This document shows positions 36,721-46,694 of a stretch of 64,000 nt of DNA, one piece after another; the first letter of the stretch is position 1, and every line of letters starts with the position of its first letter. Made by a program: the position numbers and the translations under genes. The stretch comes from Castanea sativa (taxonomy: Eukaryota > Streptophyta > Magnoliopsida > Fagales > Fagaceae): assembly GCF_040712315.1 (NCBI RefSeq), contig NC_134022.1:3782001-3846000 (forward strand). The letters are read 5' to 3'. Under the pieces are notes generated by a model that saw only the letters and a list, made by a program, of their open reading frames with translations, ran no database searches and had not been told where the DNA came from.

Positions 36721-37400
36721 ATAACATGCTTACTTTTCTACTTTGTGTGGTAACATGCTTGGGTTCCTTTATGCTTGCTTCGTGCCATCTTGTTTGGCTT
36801 TCTTTGTTTGTTAGTATCTTTGCATCCTTGCTTACCTATTCATGCATGTGTTGTTTTGTGCTTGTTTGTGTCATGAAGCTTGGTCCCTTCCTATAATCTC
36901 GTGTGGGTTCACACCTGTCTTTGTACACGAGATCTCAAGTCCCTTTTAGGAACTTTGCTTGATGGCACACGTGTCATTCATACTCCAATATTATGGAACT
37001 ACGAACACCGATCCAAACCTACATATGTCCTTCTAGGATATCTTTTATTGCTTGTTTGTTTGATAATATGCTTGTTTGCCCCTTTGTGTGTTTTCTTTCC
37101 TTGTTTGTCTCTTTGTGTGCTTCCTTTGTTTCATTGTTATCTCTTTTGCTTGTTTGTTGGCTTTGTTTTTCTTTGTTGTTGCATGTACATGCTTGGAGCT
37201 AGGGCACAACTTTCAAAATGCAAGCTAAAAAGAGAAAAATGCAAGCTAAAAAGGGAAAAAATGCAAGCAAGAACACGCAAGCCCAAAAAGTGCAATGTCC
37301 AGTTAGATTAAGAGGTTTAGTCTCCCCTTGTGGTTAGCTCCTCTCTCTCTTAGCCTTTTTTTTTTCTTTAGAACCATGTATCTAGATTAGGCTTTCTTTC

Positions 37401-37622
37401 CATGTATCTTGCTTGGGTCGCACTCTTAGGGTATGACAATGTCTGATTTACATTTCATGTACCTTGTTGGGCCATACCCTTTGGATGTAGGCAATGCCTA
37501 TTTTATCTTTACTATATCTTACTAAGGCCGCATTCCTTAGGTATGACAATGTCTAATTTATCTTTCCTGTACCTTGCTGGGTCGTACCCTTGGAACGTTT
37601 ACAATGTCTAGTTTACTTTCCT
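37401..37622. repeat. Four tandem repeats of about 55 bp in the giant LTR
   Basis: Units start at 37401, 37456, 37512 and 37567. Each has the order ATGTA-CTTG-TTGGG, a C-rich ACCCTTAGG-type block, TATGACAATGTCTA and a TTTACTTTC end. The regular 55-56 bp period and moderate divergence show an old tandem array in the U3-like part of the LTR. Confidence 0.8.
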
Positions 37623-37646
37623 ACTCTGTGTGCTTGCATTGTGCAT

Positions 37647-37647
<1 letters not shown>

Positions 37648-37734
<87 letters not shown>
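37648..37734. repeat. Compound CT / TA / GTAT microsatellite
   Basis: About 48 bp of CT is followed by about 27 bp of TA and three GTAT units. It lies directly after the ~55-bp tandem repeats inside the giant LTR. Confidence 0.95.
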
Positions 37735-38741
37735 GATGGACTCACATGGTTAGAAGAGCAACCTTCTCGTGATCATGGGTGCTCTTGACCTTGGAGTGTG
37801 GGTATGCACTCAAGACGACTGTTGTAGGTGCATATTCATGCTAGATTGTGTGCATGATAATCACGATGCGATTGTCCCGATCCATGTCAGCTATTGGCAT
37901 TAGTTTCCCTCAATATGCGACACACATCAATATGTTTGATGCTTTGGTGAGCTTCGGCTCACCTTAGTATGAACATACTGACGCACGCCATATTCACAAG
38001 CACGAAACCCTACTGGTGAGCCATAGCATACCAAACACAAAACTCTCTCGGATTTTCGCTTTGAAAATAGGGCACTTTTGTTTTCGTATTCTCACAACGA
38101 AAGCTTGGTGAGAATAGTTTTTTATGAGCTATGATGCATTAGAGGCGAAACGTTGCTAGATTTTTGCCACAAAAATAAGGTGAAATGCTACTGGATTTTC
38201 ATCGTGGAAATTTGGCAACAACTCCAAATGTGCTAGAAAAGCATTGATAGGAGACTACACCCCTTTCAAAATCAAACCTCAAAGCCCAATTCTTTTAAAA
38301 CCTCGAAAGCTAACGCTAATAGTTTGTTCTTAACTGCTAATGTCTGAAAATTAAGATTTTACCAAAACAAAGGATTGTCTTCGAACAGGCGTTGTGGGGT
38401 GCCTAACTCCTTCCCCACATGTAACCATACTTCTGAACTCAAGAGTCAAGATTTTTTATCCATCCATATTAGATTAGGAAAAACAACCTTTTTCTTAGCC
38501 TAAGATTGGTAATAAAATCAAACAGAGTCAGGTGACCAATCGCACCTTAGAAAAAACCCAATGACTAGTAGCGACTTCACTTACCTTTGGTAAATATAGG
38601 TTAAAATTGACTCAATTCAAGTCACACACCAGAGGTTTTTTTTTTACTTTTATTTCCTAGCACCCGAGCTCAGAGCCCTACCTAAAGGGTGCGAATGTCG
38701 CCGCAATGGGTCGTCAACCACCGTGAGGCATCGACATAGCC

Positions 38742-39898
38742 AATAGAAGTAGGGCTTGTTCTTGATCTTCTCCAGAATTCGGTGAATCAGCTACTTATGC
38801 AATGTATTCACTACTTCAGGCCTCAGCCGCGGACCCTGAGAAGGTGTGTGATCCATTCTTGTCTCCTTTCTTTCTACCGTGGGTGCCTTAGACTTGAACT
38901 TAGCTTGTAATTGGTTGTCCTCCAGCCTCTTGTACTCCTCATCCCTCTCATCAGTTTCTGCATTTCAGTGACTGGCTGTAGGTTCAAAGAGGTCCTCAGC
39001 TTGGAGTCAATGGGATGTCCAACTTTGAAAGTACTGGTGGTGACTCCTCTATTGTTTCTCCCAATCTCATTATACAACTCCTAGTAGAGGTTAGAATACG
39101 CTCTGAGAGTTTCGCCCTCGTTCATAGATATGGTAATTAAAGAATAAAAGGGCTTGGGAACTCGGTAACATGTTACAAACCTTGCGCCAAAAGCTCAGGT
39201 TTGCTCATTATAGCCATGGATGGATTTCTTCTCCAATCCATCGAAGCGTCTCATGGATGTGGGTCCAAGGCTGGATTGGAAGATTTTGCACATCAATGCC
39301 TCATTCTTGGAGTAGATGATCATACTCTAGTTATAATGACTGACATGCTCTACAGGGTCAGATTTACCATCATAGATAACAAAGGTAGGCCTCACAAACT
39401 TTCGTGGCAAGTCCAAACTCTCAATAGCCTCAAAAAAGGGGAACGAGAAATCTACTACAAGGCCCTACTTATCGCATCACTCCCTATATTACACTGAGTA
39501 GAAGGTTCGCCATGAGTCCCCAGGATTCAAGCTATTTTTAGGGACACCTCTCTTTCAGCGGTTCAATGTGGGGAGAACTCTCTCTACCCACTGACTTGGG
39601 AAATTGACCTCTACCTATACTTACGCGGTGGAGAAGCTAACCTCTACTAGTACTTGCGAGGTGGGGAGACCAACCTTTCTCAAGGCTACTGAGGACACCC
39701 TAGGGTGTTCTCCCTTCTATGAAAGTCGCCTCCGTTAGGGCTAGTTTCTCGATGATACCTATTTCCTTCATGGTACCTTGCCTCTCGTTGTACGGCCAAC
39801 ACTTGCGCCCTTAGACGATCCATTTCCTGATCCTTGCTAGACTGGGAAGGTCCCGTGGAGTTCATTGTTGTCCTTTCCCTATGATAGCAAGGAGGCAC
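38742..39898 (-). pseudogene. Gag 5' part of the Tat-lineage element
   Basis: The N-terminal part (39898-39686) reads SSKDQEMDRLRAQVLAVQRE, a short coiled coil. A later part (39077-38874) includes VGHPIDSKLRTSLNLQP. Near 38765 lies ILEKIKNKPYFYW, the run leading into the zinc-knuckle part beyond the insertion. Gag builds the virus-like particle. The pieces are in different frames and this gag is not functional. Confidence 0.7.
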
Positions 39899-40082
39899 AA
39901 GCTCCTTGCTATAACTCCGTCGTGGCTATGCCTGGCCATCCTTCCTCAACTTTGACTATATCCTCCTATTCCCTAAAATTGACCCAATAAACATGCTTCG
40001 TTGAGGCGACCTAGGAGCGCCATTCCTTCCTTGACTTGCCATCCTACCTCCTACTAACTTTCAATCCTACTTCTTGGTGGAA

Positions 40083-40103
40083 ATTCCCACAGACGGTGCA
40101 AAT
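40083..40103 (-). other. Primer-binding-site-like leader
   Basis: Directly inside the 5' LTR, the minus strand reads ATTTGCACCGTCTGTGGGAA. Many Tat-lineage elements have a similar GCGCCGTCTGTGGGAA leader at this place. The primer tRNA was not identified. The site marks the 5' side of the element and supports the minus orientation. Confidence 0.5.
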
Positions 40104-40837
40104 TGGAGGGGTCAAAAATACAAAACAAGATAAATAGTATATAGGCTTCTAATCAACTCCATTAATTTATAACTAAAAATGGATTTGATTTCGCAATGGG
40201 AATATCAGACAATAGATTGAAGTCAAAGATATCTGAAAAAGATAATTTGATTGACAAAAATTGGTTTCCTGAGGTAAAAATGATTGTTCTAGGAAAAATT
40301 ACAAGTTATTTCTCTCTCTTGTTCTTCCTTCTCAAATTTTTCAAATCCTTTTTCCTGGTGGTGGCTACCTTCTTTTATACTCTCTTTCCTTCCTTTCTAG
40401 TTGTTCACCTTTTAGCTAGATTTGTGGAGATATTTGTCCCATCAAACTCCCCTTCTGCCATTTCTTGATCATGAAGGCAAACTTTTAAGGTGTTCTCACT
40501 GTTTAGGCTAGTCATTCAGCATTTAATGGAGCTAAAATTAGGTAGGAAGAACACATTAAAGGGGAGTTGATTGTTACATTGGGCTCTGCGCGTTCCCCGG
40601 GAAGATAGCCAAGGTGATATCCTTGGTATGTTAACTAGTTGCCTCTCGGCTAGATTACTTTACCTCGGATGACTAGTTTCCTCGGTTTACCTCGATAATA
40701 GGCCTAGATGGATCCTCTTCTTCTAGGCTTTGACTATCCTATATTTTCATATGAGCTGGGCCCATTTTGTGGAAATGGTTTTTCGGAATACTCTACTCAA
40801 ATCAAGGTCCACGGGGAAAATTTATTCCAATCCCCCA
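40104..40837 (-). repeat. Right LTR (5' LTR) of the Tat-lineage element
   Basis: It runs from TGGAGGGGTCAAAAATAC to AATCCCCCA on the plus strand and aligns with 23655-24348. It contains an extra segment near 40755-40815. The outer boundary is set by restoration of the peroxidase frame after the flank CACCT. Confidence 0.88.
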
Positions 40838-40889
40838 CACCTCTTATTTTAGAAATATGAGAAATGGGCAAGAGACTCTTGAGTCTGAT

Positions 40890-41795
40890 CCTAGAAAGCA
40901 CCTACACAAATACGGGTGCAAGTGCGGTGCGGCACGGCGACATGACAATTTTTGAAATAGAAGGACATTAGTGCTGTGGGTATATATTTCTTAATTGATT
41001 ATTAAATATATTTTTATTTTTATTTTCTATATATTGCTAAGCATTTGTTTTTTCATATAATGGTAAATATATATTAACTTAAGAGAAATAGTAGATAATA
41101 AGTGAATACTTATTAGTATTATTATTTAGTAATTAATAGTATAATATTTTTACTAAATGCTATTTTAAAGCCAAGTAAATTAATGAGTTTAATATAGTTT
41201 AAAAAGAAAATCATAATAAAGGAGATTATATGGTGATTTTAAAAAAATCAAATTTTTGGATTTTTTGTAAATAAATTGATGAATATGTTAGGATATTTAC
41301 AGTCATGAAACTTTTAGGAAGCTCAACTCCCACCAACTACCCACGTGCTTTCACTTTTAATATCACATTCACAAAACCCTTTTTCATTTCCAAGTCTAAT
41401 AAAAGTTCCATTTTATCTCTCTAGAAGTTCCAAAGATACAAATGGCAGCTACAACTTCATCTACCAAGGGGTACAAGACCTGAATTTGTGTCGTCTTCTT
41501 CTTCTTCTTCTTCCTCTTCTTCTCTATTTTTTTTTTCTTACAAATTATTTGGTTCCACTGTTCTAGATCTGGGAAAAAAAAAAAAAAAAACCAAAGGGCA
41601 TTTCAGCCAGACCTTTTATTTCAGCTGGTATTGGCTGAAATTCACCGTTTTGGGCTATGTCCCAGCTGTATCAGATTTAAAAGAAAAAAAAGAAATTCGT
41701 GTAGGACGTGTAGCGTCCAGGCCACACCTCGCATCCCAGCTGTGTTTGACATGGGTGCGGCTAACATTTTAGCCGCACCCATGATTCCTAGGTTT
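40890..41795. mobile_element. About 0.9 kb DNA-type insertion in the peroxidase pseudogene
   Basis: Peroxidase sequence stops at GAGTCTGAT (40889) and resumes at GATCAAATG (41796). The insert starts CCTAGAAAGCA and ends TTCCTAG, with GGGTGC-rich sequence near both ends (40915-40940 and 41750-41785). This suggests subterminal inverted repeats of a class II element. GTCTGAT on the left and GTTTGAT on the right could be an imperfect 7-bp target duplication. The interior includes poly-T, poly-A and TTC runs with artefactual Ser/Leu-rich frames. The superfamily is open. Confidence 0.6.
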
Positions 41796-41966
41796 GATCA
41801 AATGTTGTGGAATGATGCTTCAACAAAGGCCATTGTCCAACACTTGTTGCTTGGTTTGAATTTCAAAGCGGAATTTGGGAATTCCATGATTAAAATGAGT
41901 AACATTGGTGTGAAGATAGGCAATGCTAGTGAAATTCACAAAGTATATTCCAAAATTTATTTATGA

Positions 41967-43606
41967 TATAATCCCATAAGAAACTCCCTTGGTGGTGTTT
42001 TGTGTGTGTGTGATGGACTTGGGCAATTCGATCTGAAAGAGGGCGTGAAATTTTGCCTGTAAAAGTAGTGTAAGTTGTAAATTACCCTTTCCTCCAAAAT
42101 TAAAAGGAGATGGAAAAAAACATTGCAACTTATAAAGTACCCTTATCTCATAAATTAAAAGGAATGAAAAAAAAAAGTGTGAAGAAGAGATTGATAAAGG
42201 TTTCTCAATAAAAAAAAAAGATTGATAAAGATGTATCCTATTTGACCCACTGCCTATGGTGGAATATTTGTGAGCTTTGAAGTCGAGCGATTTTGTACTA
42301 AATTTGTTGTGGCTAGTTAATATTATTGTAAACACTAAATTTCAAGTTTGGAAGTCAAACAATCAAAATAGTTTCACAAATGAATATTTGTATAGATGAA
42401 TGAGTAGGTATAATTTTTTGAAATTAAATCAAATTACAACAAAATACTCCTCTGATTTGATCTCTTTGAAAAATCTTTGATTTAAGTATAATCTCAATTC
42501 AAATACTAGAGGCTCCGTAATTTGATTGGGAAACAGATTGAGAGATCTTTGAATAGGAATTATGATGAATCTCTAACTATATGTTTGTTAGAAATCCTTC
42601 GTTCTTTGTGCATTCTTCATCTTTGAAGATTGTAATGGATATTCTTTAAGGTTTTAGGCTTGAATCTGTAGATTTTCGCTAACTTGGAATCTCTTGACGT
42701 TTCTGAACGATTTTGAATTTGATTCTAGTGCACTTTGAGATCTAGGAGGATGACTTAAATGATTTATCTTCAAAGGTTGAAGTTCTTGCAAGCTTTGGAC
42801 CTATATTCCGGCAAAGTTTTGAAACTTCTGAATGTAGTCTCATAAGACTAAGGAGGTCCTCGATTTACATGAGTTTTGGAAAGTTGTGATGCCACATGAT
42901 TGACTACTATTAATGACATGTGTTATAATTTAAATTAAAGGATTTTATGTCTTGTTCTCCAAAGGCCACATGACAATATTTGATTAAACAAAGTGTCTTA
43001 ATTTAAAATGACATATGGTAGCATTTAATTAGACTCTTAATGTCACTTAAATTAAAATATTAACATATGTTGATGTGCAATTGACACGGGTAATTCTTAT
43101 TCAGTGACACTTGGAATATGTTCATTGGACACTGAATAATGACAATGGAATCCACTAAATATCACTTGGTGTCTTGTAATTGGCTGCTATGAACAAACTA
43201 TGTAGACTTTACCATACAATGTGGCCATTTGTGATTGGTTGAAAATTTTCAATCTCTACAATTATAAGCATGTTTAACCACAAAAGAAGATGTATCCTAT
43301 TGTCTCAATGCCTTAATGGAAGAAATGTAAGAATTAAACTGACATCGCGGAAGTTTGAGGAGAGCACATACACAATTTGCTGAAACATAAACTAAACTGT
43401 TAATTTCTAGTAGTAAACCTCGAATTCACGAGGGGTTTCTTGAATTCACAAGTCTTTAGAAAAAAGTTTGAGAAAAACTCTGAATTTTATTAATAATAAT
43501 TTGATTTGCCTTTGGAGTATACAAAACATATAAATACTGACAAAGTAAAACCCTAGGACGATTAAAAAACCGTCTGAAACCCTAATTTGCACTAATTATA
43601 AGATTA
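41967..43606. other. Intergenic DNA downstream of the peroxidase pseudogene
   Basis: I recognise no gene. The composition and a run of TTTGAAGATT- and TTCTTGAATTC-like words near 42560-43440 suggest decayed LTR sequence, but I could not find two ends. Confidence 0.45.
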
Positions 43607-45187
43607 GGTGGCAATAGACATGGCAAAACAGGCTGAAATTTATTGGCTCGACCCAAACCCGCGCGTTTTCAACCTGCCTATTTTGTTTCAAATTAAATAT
43701 AGGCCAACTCGTGGCCCGCCCTTTTTTTGTGGGCCAACTCGACCCAACCTGCGACCTGCCCATTTTTTAAACTTTTTTTCCCTAAAATATATTTAAAATG
43801 CACAATAAACTTGTGTGTTCTGGCAATTCTGCCCGCTACTTACTAAAAAAAAAGTAAAAAGTTAAATGAAAGCGAAAAAAAAATATACAAAATGAATAGT
43901 AATATACTAATATCTGTGTAAGTATCTAACAACATGTCCAAGTTTTTTTTTTTAATTTTTTTTTTATATCCAAGTTTGTCTATTTAATTTTAACATAGTA
44001 TTAATAGTAAAAATGCAATATACTAATATCTATCTAATCTAAGTATATAGCTAGCACAAAGCCACAAACTCGGCCACAGTGAGTTAGTGACAACTGACAA
44101 AGTGACAAACAATAAACAAAACAAAATAATTCAATAGTGACTCAAACACAATAATTGCAATTTTTTTTAATGATTAGGAATTTGAGCATTATGAAAGTTG
44201 TTGTAGTGCCAAAAAAAAAAATCTCAATTGGACTTGTATTTAAAAGAGCCTAGACTTAGCAAAAAGCAAAAAGCAAAATCCAAAGTTGGAAGTTCTCCCT
44301 TGGTGGAAAGAACATTACAACCAGTTTTCAAAGCTCTCTTTAATGGCACGAGATCTTATAAGCACAGGAAAAAAATGCATTTGAATCAAGTTTTAGCACA
44401 AGAAAAAAAAAATCTTACTCCATATCAATCACTTCTTTTGCCTAAGAACGTGGAAGCTACGTTGTGCACTAAAAGTTGGTTATATGGATTTGAAGGTATT
44501 TTAATTTATTGATGAAGTCATATAAATTATACATTTTTAAATCTTTATTAATAAGATTTGATTTGCTTTCATGATATACTTACATTATATTAAAATATTT
44601 TATTGTAGATGAAGATATTGATGAAATTGGCCAACTTGAGCAACAATTCGCAAGTATAAATATTTGTAGTGCTAAACCTACTACCAACATTAAGTAGATT
44701 GAAGTATAACTTTTATAAAATATTTACTTGTTCTTCTTTACTTAAATTGTTGTGTTCATTTTTAAAGTTTTTATTTTATATTTAGTTTATCTTTCTTTAT
44801 AATCTAACGTTATTATTATTTTAAATGCAACAGGAATTTATGCACTTAAGAAGACCAATAACTTGACATGGTCCATAACATTTAGTTTTGTAATTTTTTT
44901 TTTGGTTCTTTTTGTGGGAATGATATCATTAGTGAATTTTGAATTTGAAGTATGTGAAGAATTTTAGTCATGCTCAAAAGTCAAAATTGTTTGAATTGCA
45001 AGGATATGAAAATCTTTATGTTTTTTTGGTTTTTTTTTTTTTTTTTTTCCCTTCACATCACATGTATAACAGTAAATTGGTAACAAATAGTCTAACTATT
45101 TAATTTGATTCATTCTTTCTAAAATGTTGGCATTTATTTATTTTAAATGTGAAAACATTGGCCGACCCGACCCACAACCCAATCGAA
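43607..45187 (+). mobile_element. hAT transposon remnant at the left edge of arm B
   Basis: The frame at 44228-44512 ends with LLPKNVEATLCTKSWL, which resembles the C-terminal dimerisation region of plant hAT transposases (PKTVEALVCTQDWL-type), then a GT donor and an acidic exon (DEDIDEIGQLEQQF) after 44609. The left end reads AGGTGGCAATAGACATGG, similar to the GGGGTGGCAA start of hAT termini. The right end is GC-rich ACCCGACCC sequence that stops exactly at the start of arm B. The transposase core and BED finger are missing. The element may mark the breakpoint of the duplication. Confidence 0.5.
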
Positions 45188-46694
45188 ACTGTAATTATAT
45201 GCCAATTATGTTTACATGCAAATTCAAGTATCTAAACTTAAAAAATATAAAATGACATATTTCGAAGTTATTATCCTTCTATGAGTTCTATCTAATATTA
45301 TAAATATGTATAATATGTTTTTTTGACGAATATGTACAATATATTATTTGTGTGTATTACACTCCTACATATAGAGGGTCCAAAACGGGAAAAACATTTT
45401 TTGAAAACTTTATTTATGCCGCTAAGCATTCTGTATATTTTAACTTATCTTCTTCTTCTTCCTCTTATTTATTTATTTTATTTTATTTTTTGAAACCTAT
45501 ATTCTAACTTATCAATTACTCATTCTTGCATTTTTGCTTATGGATTACATCTATGCTATCCAATCCACGGGGCAGGGTCCGGGAAAGAACATCGGGTATT
45601 TATATATGAACATATGGTATTAGAAATTTAGGACTGGAACCTAGGATCAAGTGCAATGGAAGTGCAATGGTATTGGATCCCAGTAAGCTGATTTGACCTT
45701 TCTACATATAATAATGTACATACCAATTAATTTTGTGAATTCGATGTCTAATTAATAAGAATGATGAAAGGGTCTGCTTGTGCAGTACATGTTTAAGCAA
45801 TTAATTAAGAATAATTTCTATTGTCTGTCACAGACTCTGACCTACTTGCTATAACCCTGTATTTAAGTTAATTTAATGAAAATTTATGGTCCAAATTTTC
45901 TGAATTCCCTATAGTAAAAATTTGCAAAACGTGACTACAACCTTCTAATGTGGGTGGAGAACAAGTAACAGAAAGAAGTGATGGAAATTATAAATTCTGT
46001 TTTTCCAATAATAATAATAATGAGGAGCTACGCGGTTTTGCCACAGGAATCATTAATTGTTAGTTCCCTGTGTGAGAACCAAAAACAAGTGGTGATCGAA
46101 GAATTGAATTTTTCCACTCATGCCAATTCCTTTGACAGTGATGAAAATAACAGGAACTCAAACAAGAATAGACTTTGGACTTATATTGCATGTGGGATAA
46201 TTGATTGTCAGAAATTTAACACGGAAAGGGACTCTAAAAGAAGATGGATATAACTGTCCTTTGTGGTAGACCCAGTCCATGCACGCCAGCAAAATGGATT
46301 CCAGCTAGTTTATCATCTAAAACATGTGATGATGTAAAACTACAATGTCTGAATTTTATAAATTAAGAAAGAAAATGGAAAATAGTCAATTAATAAGTAA
46401 AAAAAATATTGTACCATGAGTTTAAAGAATCAATATAATATTAGATTTACAAATAATACATTATTAGCAAGTATTAACAAGAACAAAACATACTTACCAT
46501 TTCTTAAGTGTTGTACCTTAATTTGTCCAATTAAATTCAACTGTGCGGTTGCGTATTTTCTTGAAAAAAGATAACACATTTTGTGCTATATTATTCAATA
46601 CTTTGATGTAACCATTTAGTTGAATTTGATTTGAAAATTTTTAGGTATAATATTTAAGAAATTGTACCTATGTTTCGCTACATTCTGTACAATT
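45188..46694. other. Duplicated non-coding DNA downstream of kinase B
   Basis: This is the counterpart of 6159-7725. A 91-codon frame at 45978-46253 is not conserved in arm A, where it is frameshifted, and has no known motif. I therefore do not call it a gene. Confidence 0.6.

Larger units (their letters stand above)
32384..38736. mobile_element. 6.35 kb LTR-type insertion in gag
   Basis: It begins TGTAGATACCGTATTTTGT and ends GAGGCATCGACA, with 5-bp flanks CAGCC (32379-32383) and TAGCC (38737-38741), one mismatch. Joining the flanks restores gag (PYFYW before the insert, KMNGDAS after). I find no coding region. The TGTAGAYACCRYATTTTGT head and the late GGTGCCTAACTCCTTCCCC and GCGACTTC signatures are those of very long LTRs of Tat/Ogre-type elements, so I read it as a giant solo LTR. 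Two further LTRs lie inside it (33849-34853 and from 34983). Without them the host LTR would be about 3.6 kb. Confidence 0.7.
23655..40837 (-). mobile_element. Tat-lineage Ty3/gypsy LTR retrotransposon with nested insertions
   Basis: LTRs in the same orientation lie at 23655-24348 and 40104-40837. Between them, reading leftward, come leader, gag, protease, reverse transcriptase, RNase H, a second RNase H, integrase and an antisense ORF. The gag-pol order with integrase last marks Ty3/gypsy. The extra RNase H and antisense ORF mark the Tat lineage. The flanks TACCT and CACCT are a 5-bp duplication with one mismatch, and joining them restores the peroxidase reading frame. Every coding region has stops or frameshifts, and the LTRs differ in length and sequence, so the insertion is old and inactive. 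Two later insertions (27997-29376 and 32384-38736) account for nearly half its length. Confidence 0.9.
23457..41966 (+). pseudogene. Class III peroxidase gene, C-terminal part, split by transposons
   Basis: Three pieces belong to one secretory plant peroxidase. Piece 1 (23457-23654) follows an intron acceptor (TAATAG) and holds KHAIGTSACQ, with the proximal heme-ligand His, and the DPSIDPAF ... LCPQNGDG stretch. Piece 2 (40838-40889) continues FDTSYFRNMRNGQETLESD from piece 1 once the retrotransposon is removed. Piece 3 (41796-41966) continues QMLWNDAST ... [15 protein letters not shown] to a stop. Class III peroxidases oxidise phenolics in the cell wall with H2O2. This copy is dead: an in-frame TGA sits at 23612-23614 before VALDT, a 17.2 kb retrotransposon and a ~0.9 kb DNA element interrupt it, the last conserved Cys is Tyr, and no upstream exons are visible. 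Confidence 0.9.

Noticed and set aside
36880..37311. 143-codon hydrophobic plus-strand ORF
   Set aside because: It is Leu/Phe/Cys-rich because of TTGTTTG/CTTG repeats in LTR DNA. There is no domain and it lies inside the giant LTR.
37401..37622. Regular repeats considered as a CRISPR-like array
   Set aside because: Units are contiguous without unique spacers, in plant LTR DNA. It is an ordinary tandem repeat.
41488..41966. Poly-Ser ORF and the upstream part of the frame at 41631
   Set aside because: The Ser run is a TTC/TCT repeat in the inserted DNA element. Only the part after about 41796 is peroxidase.
45978..46253. 91-codon ORF in arm B with similar DNA in arm A
   Set aside because: The arm A version is frameshifted, substitutions do not spare codon positions, and no motif is seen.
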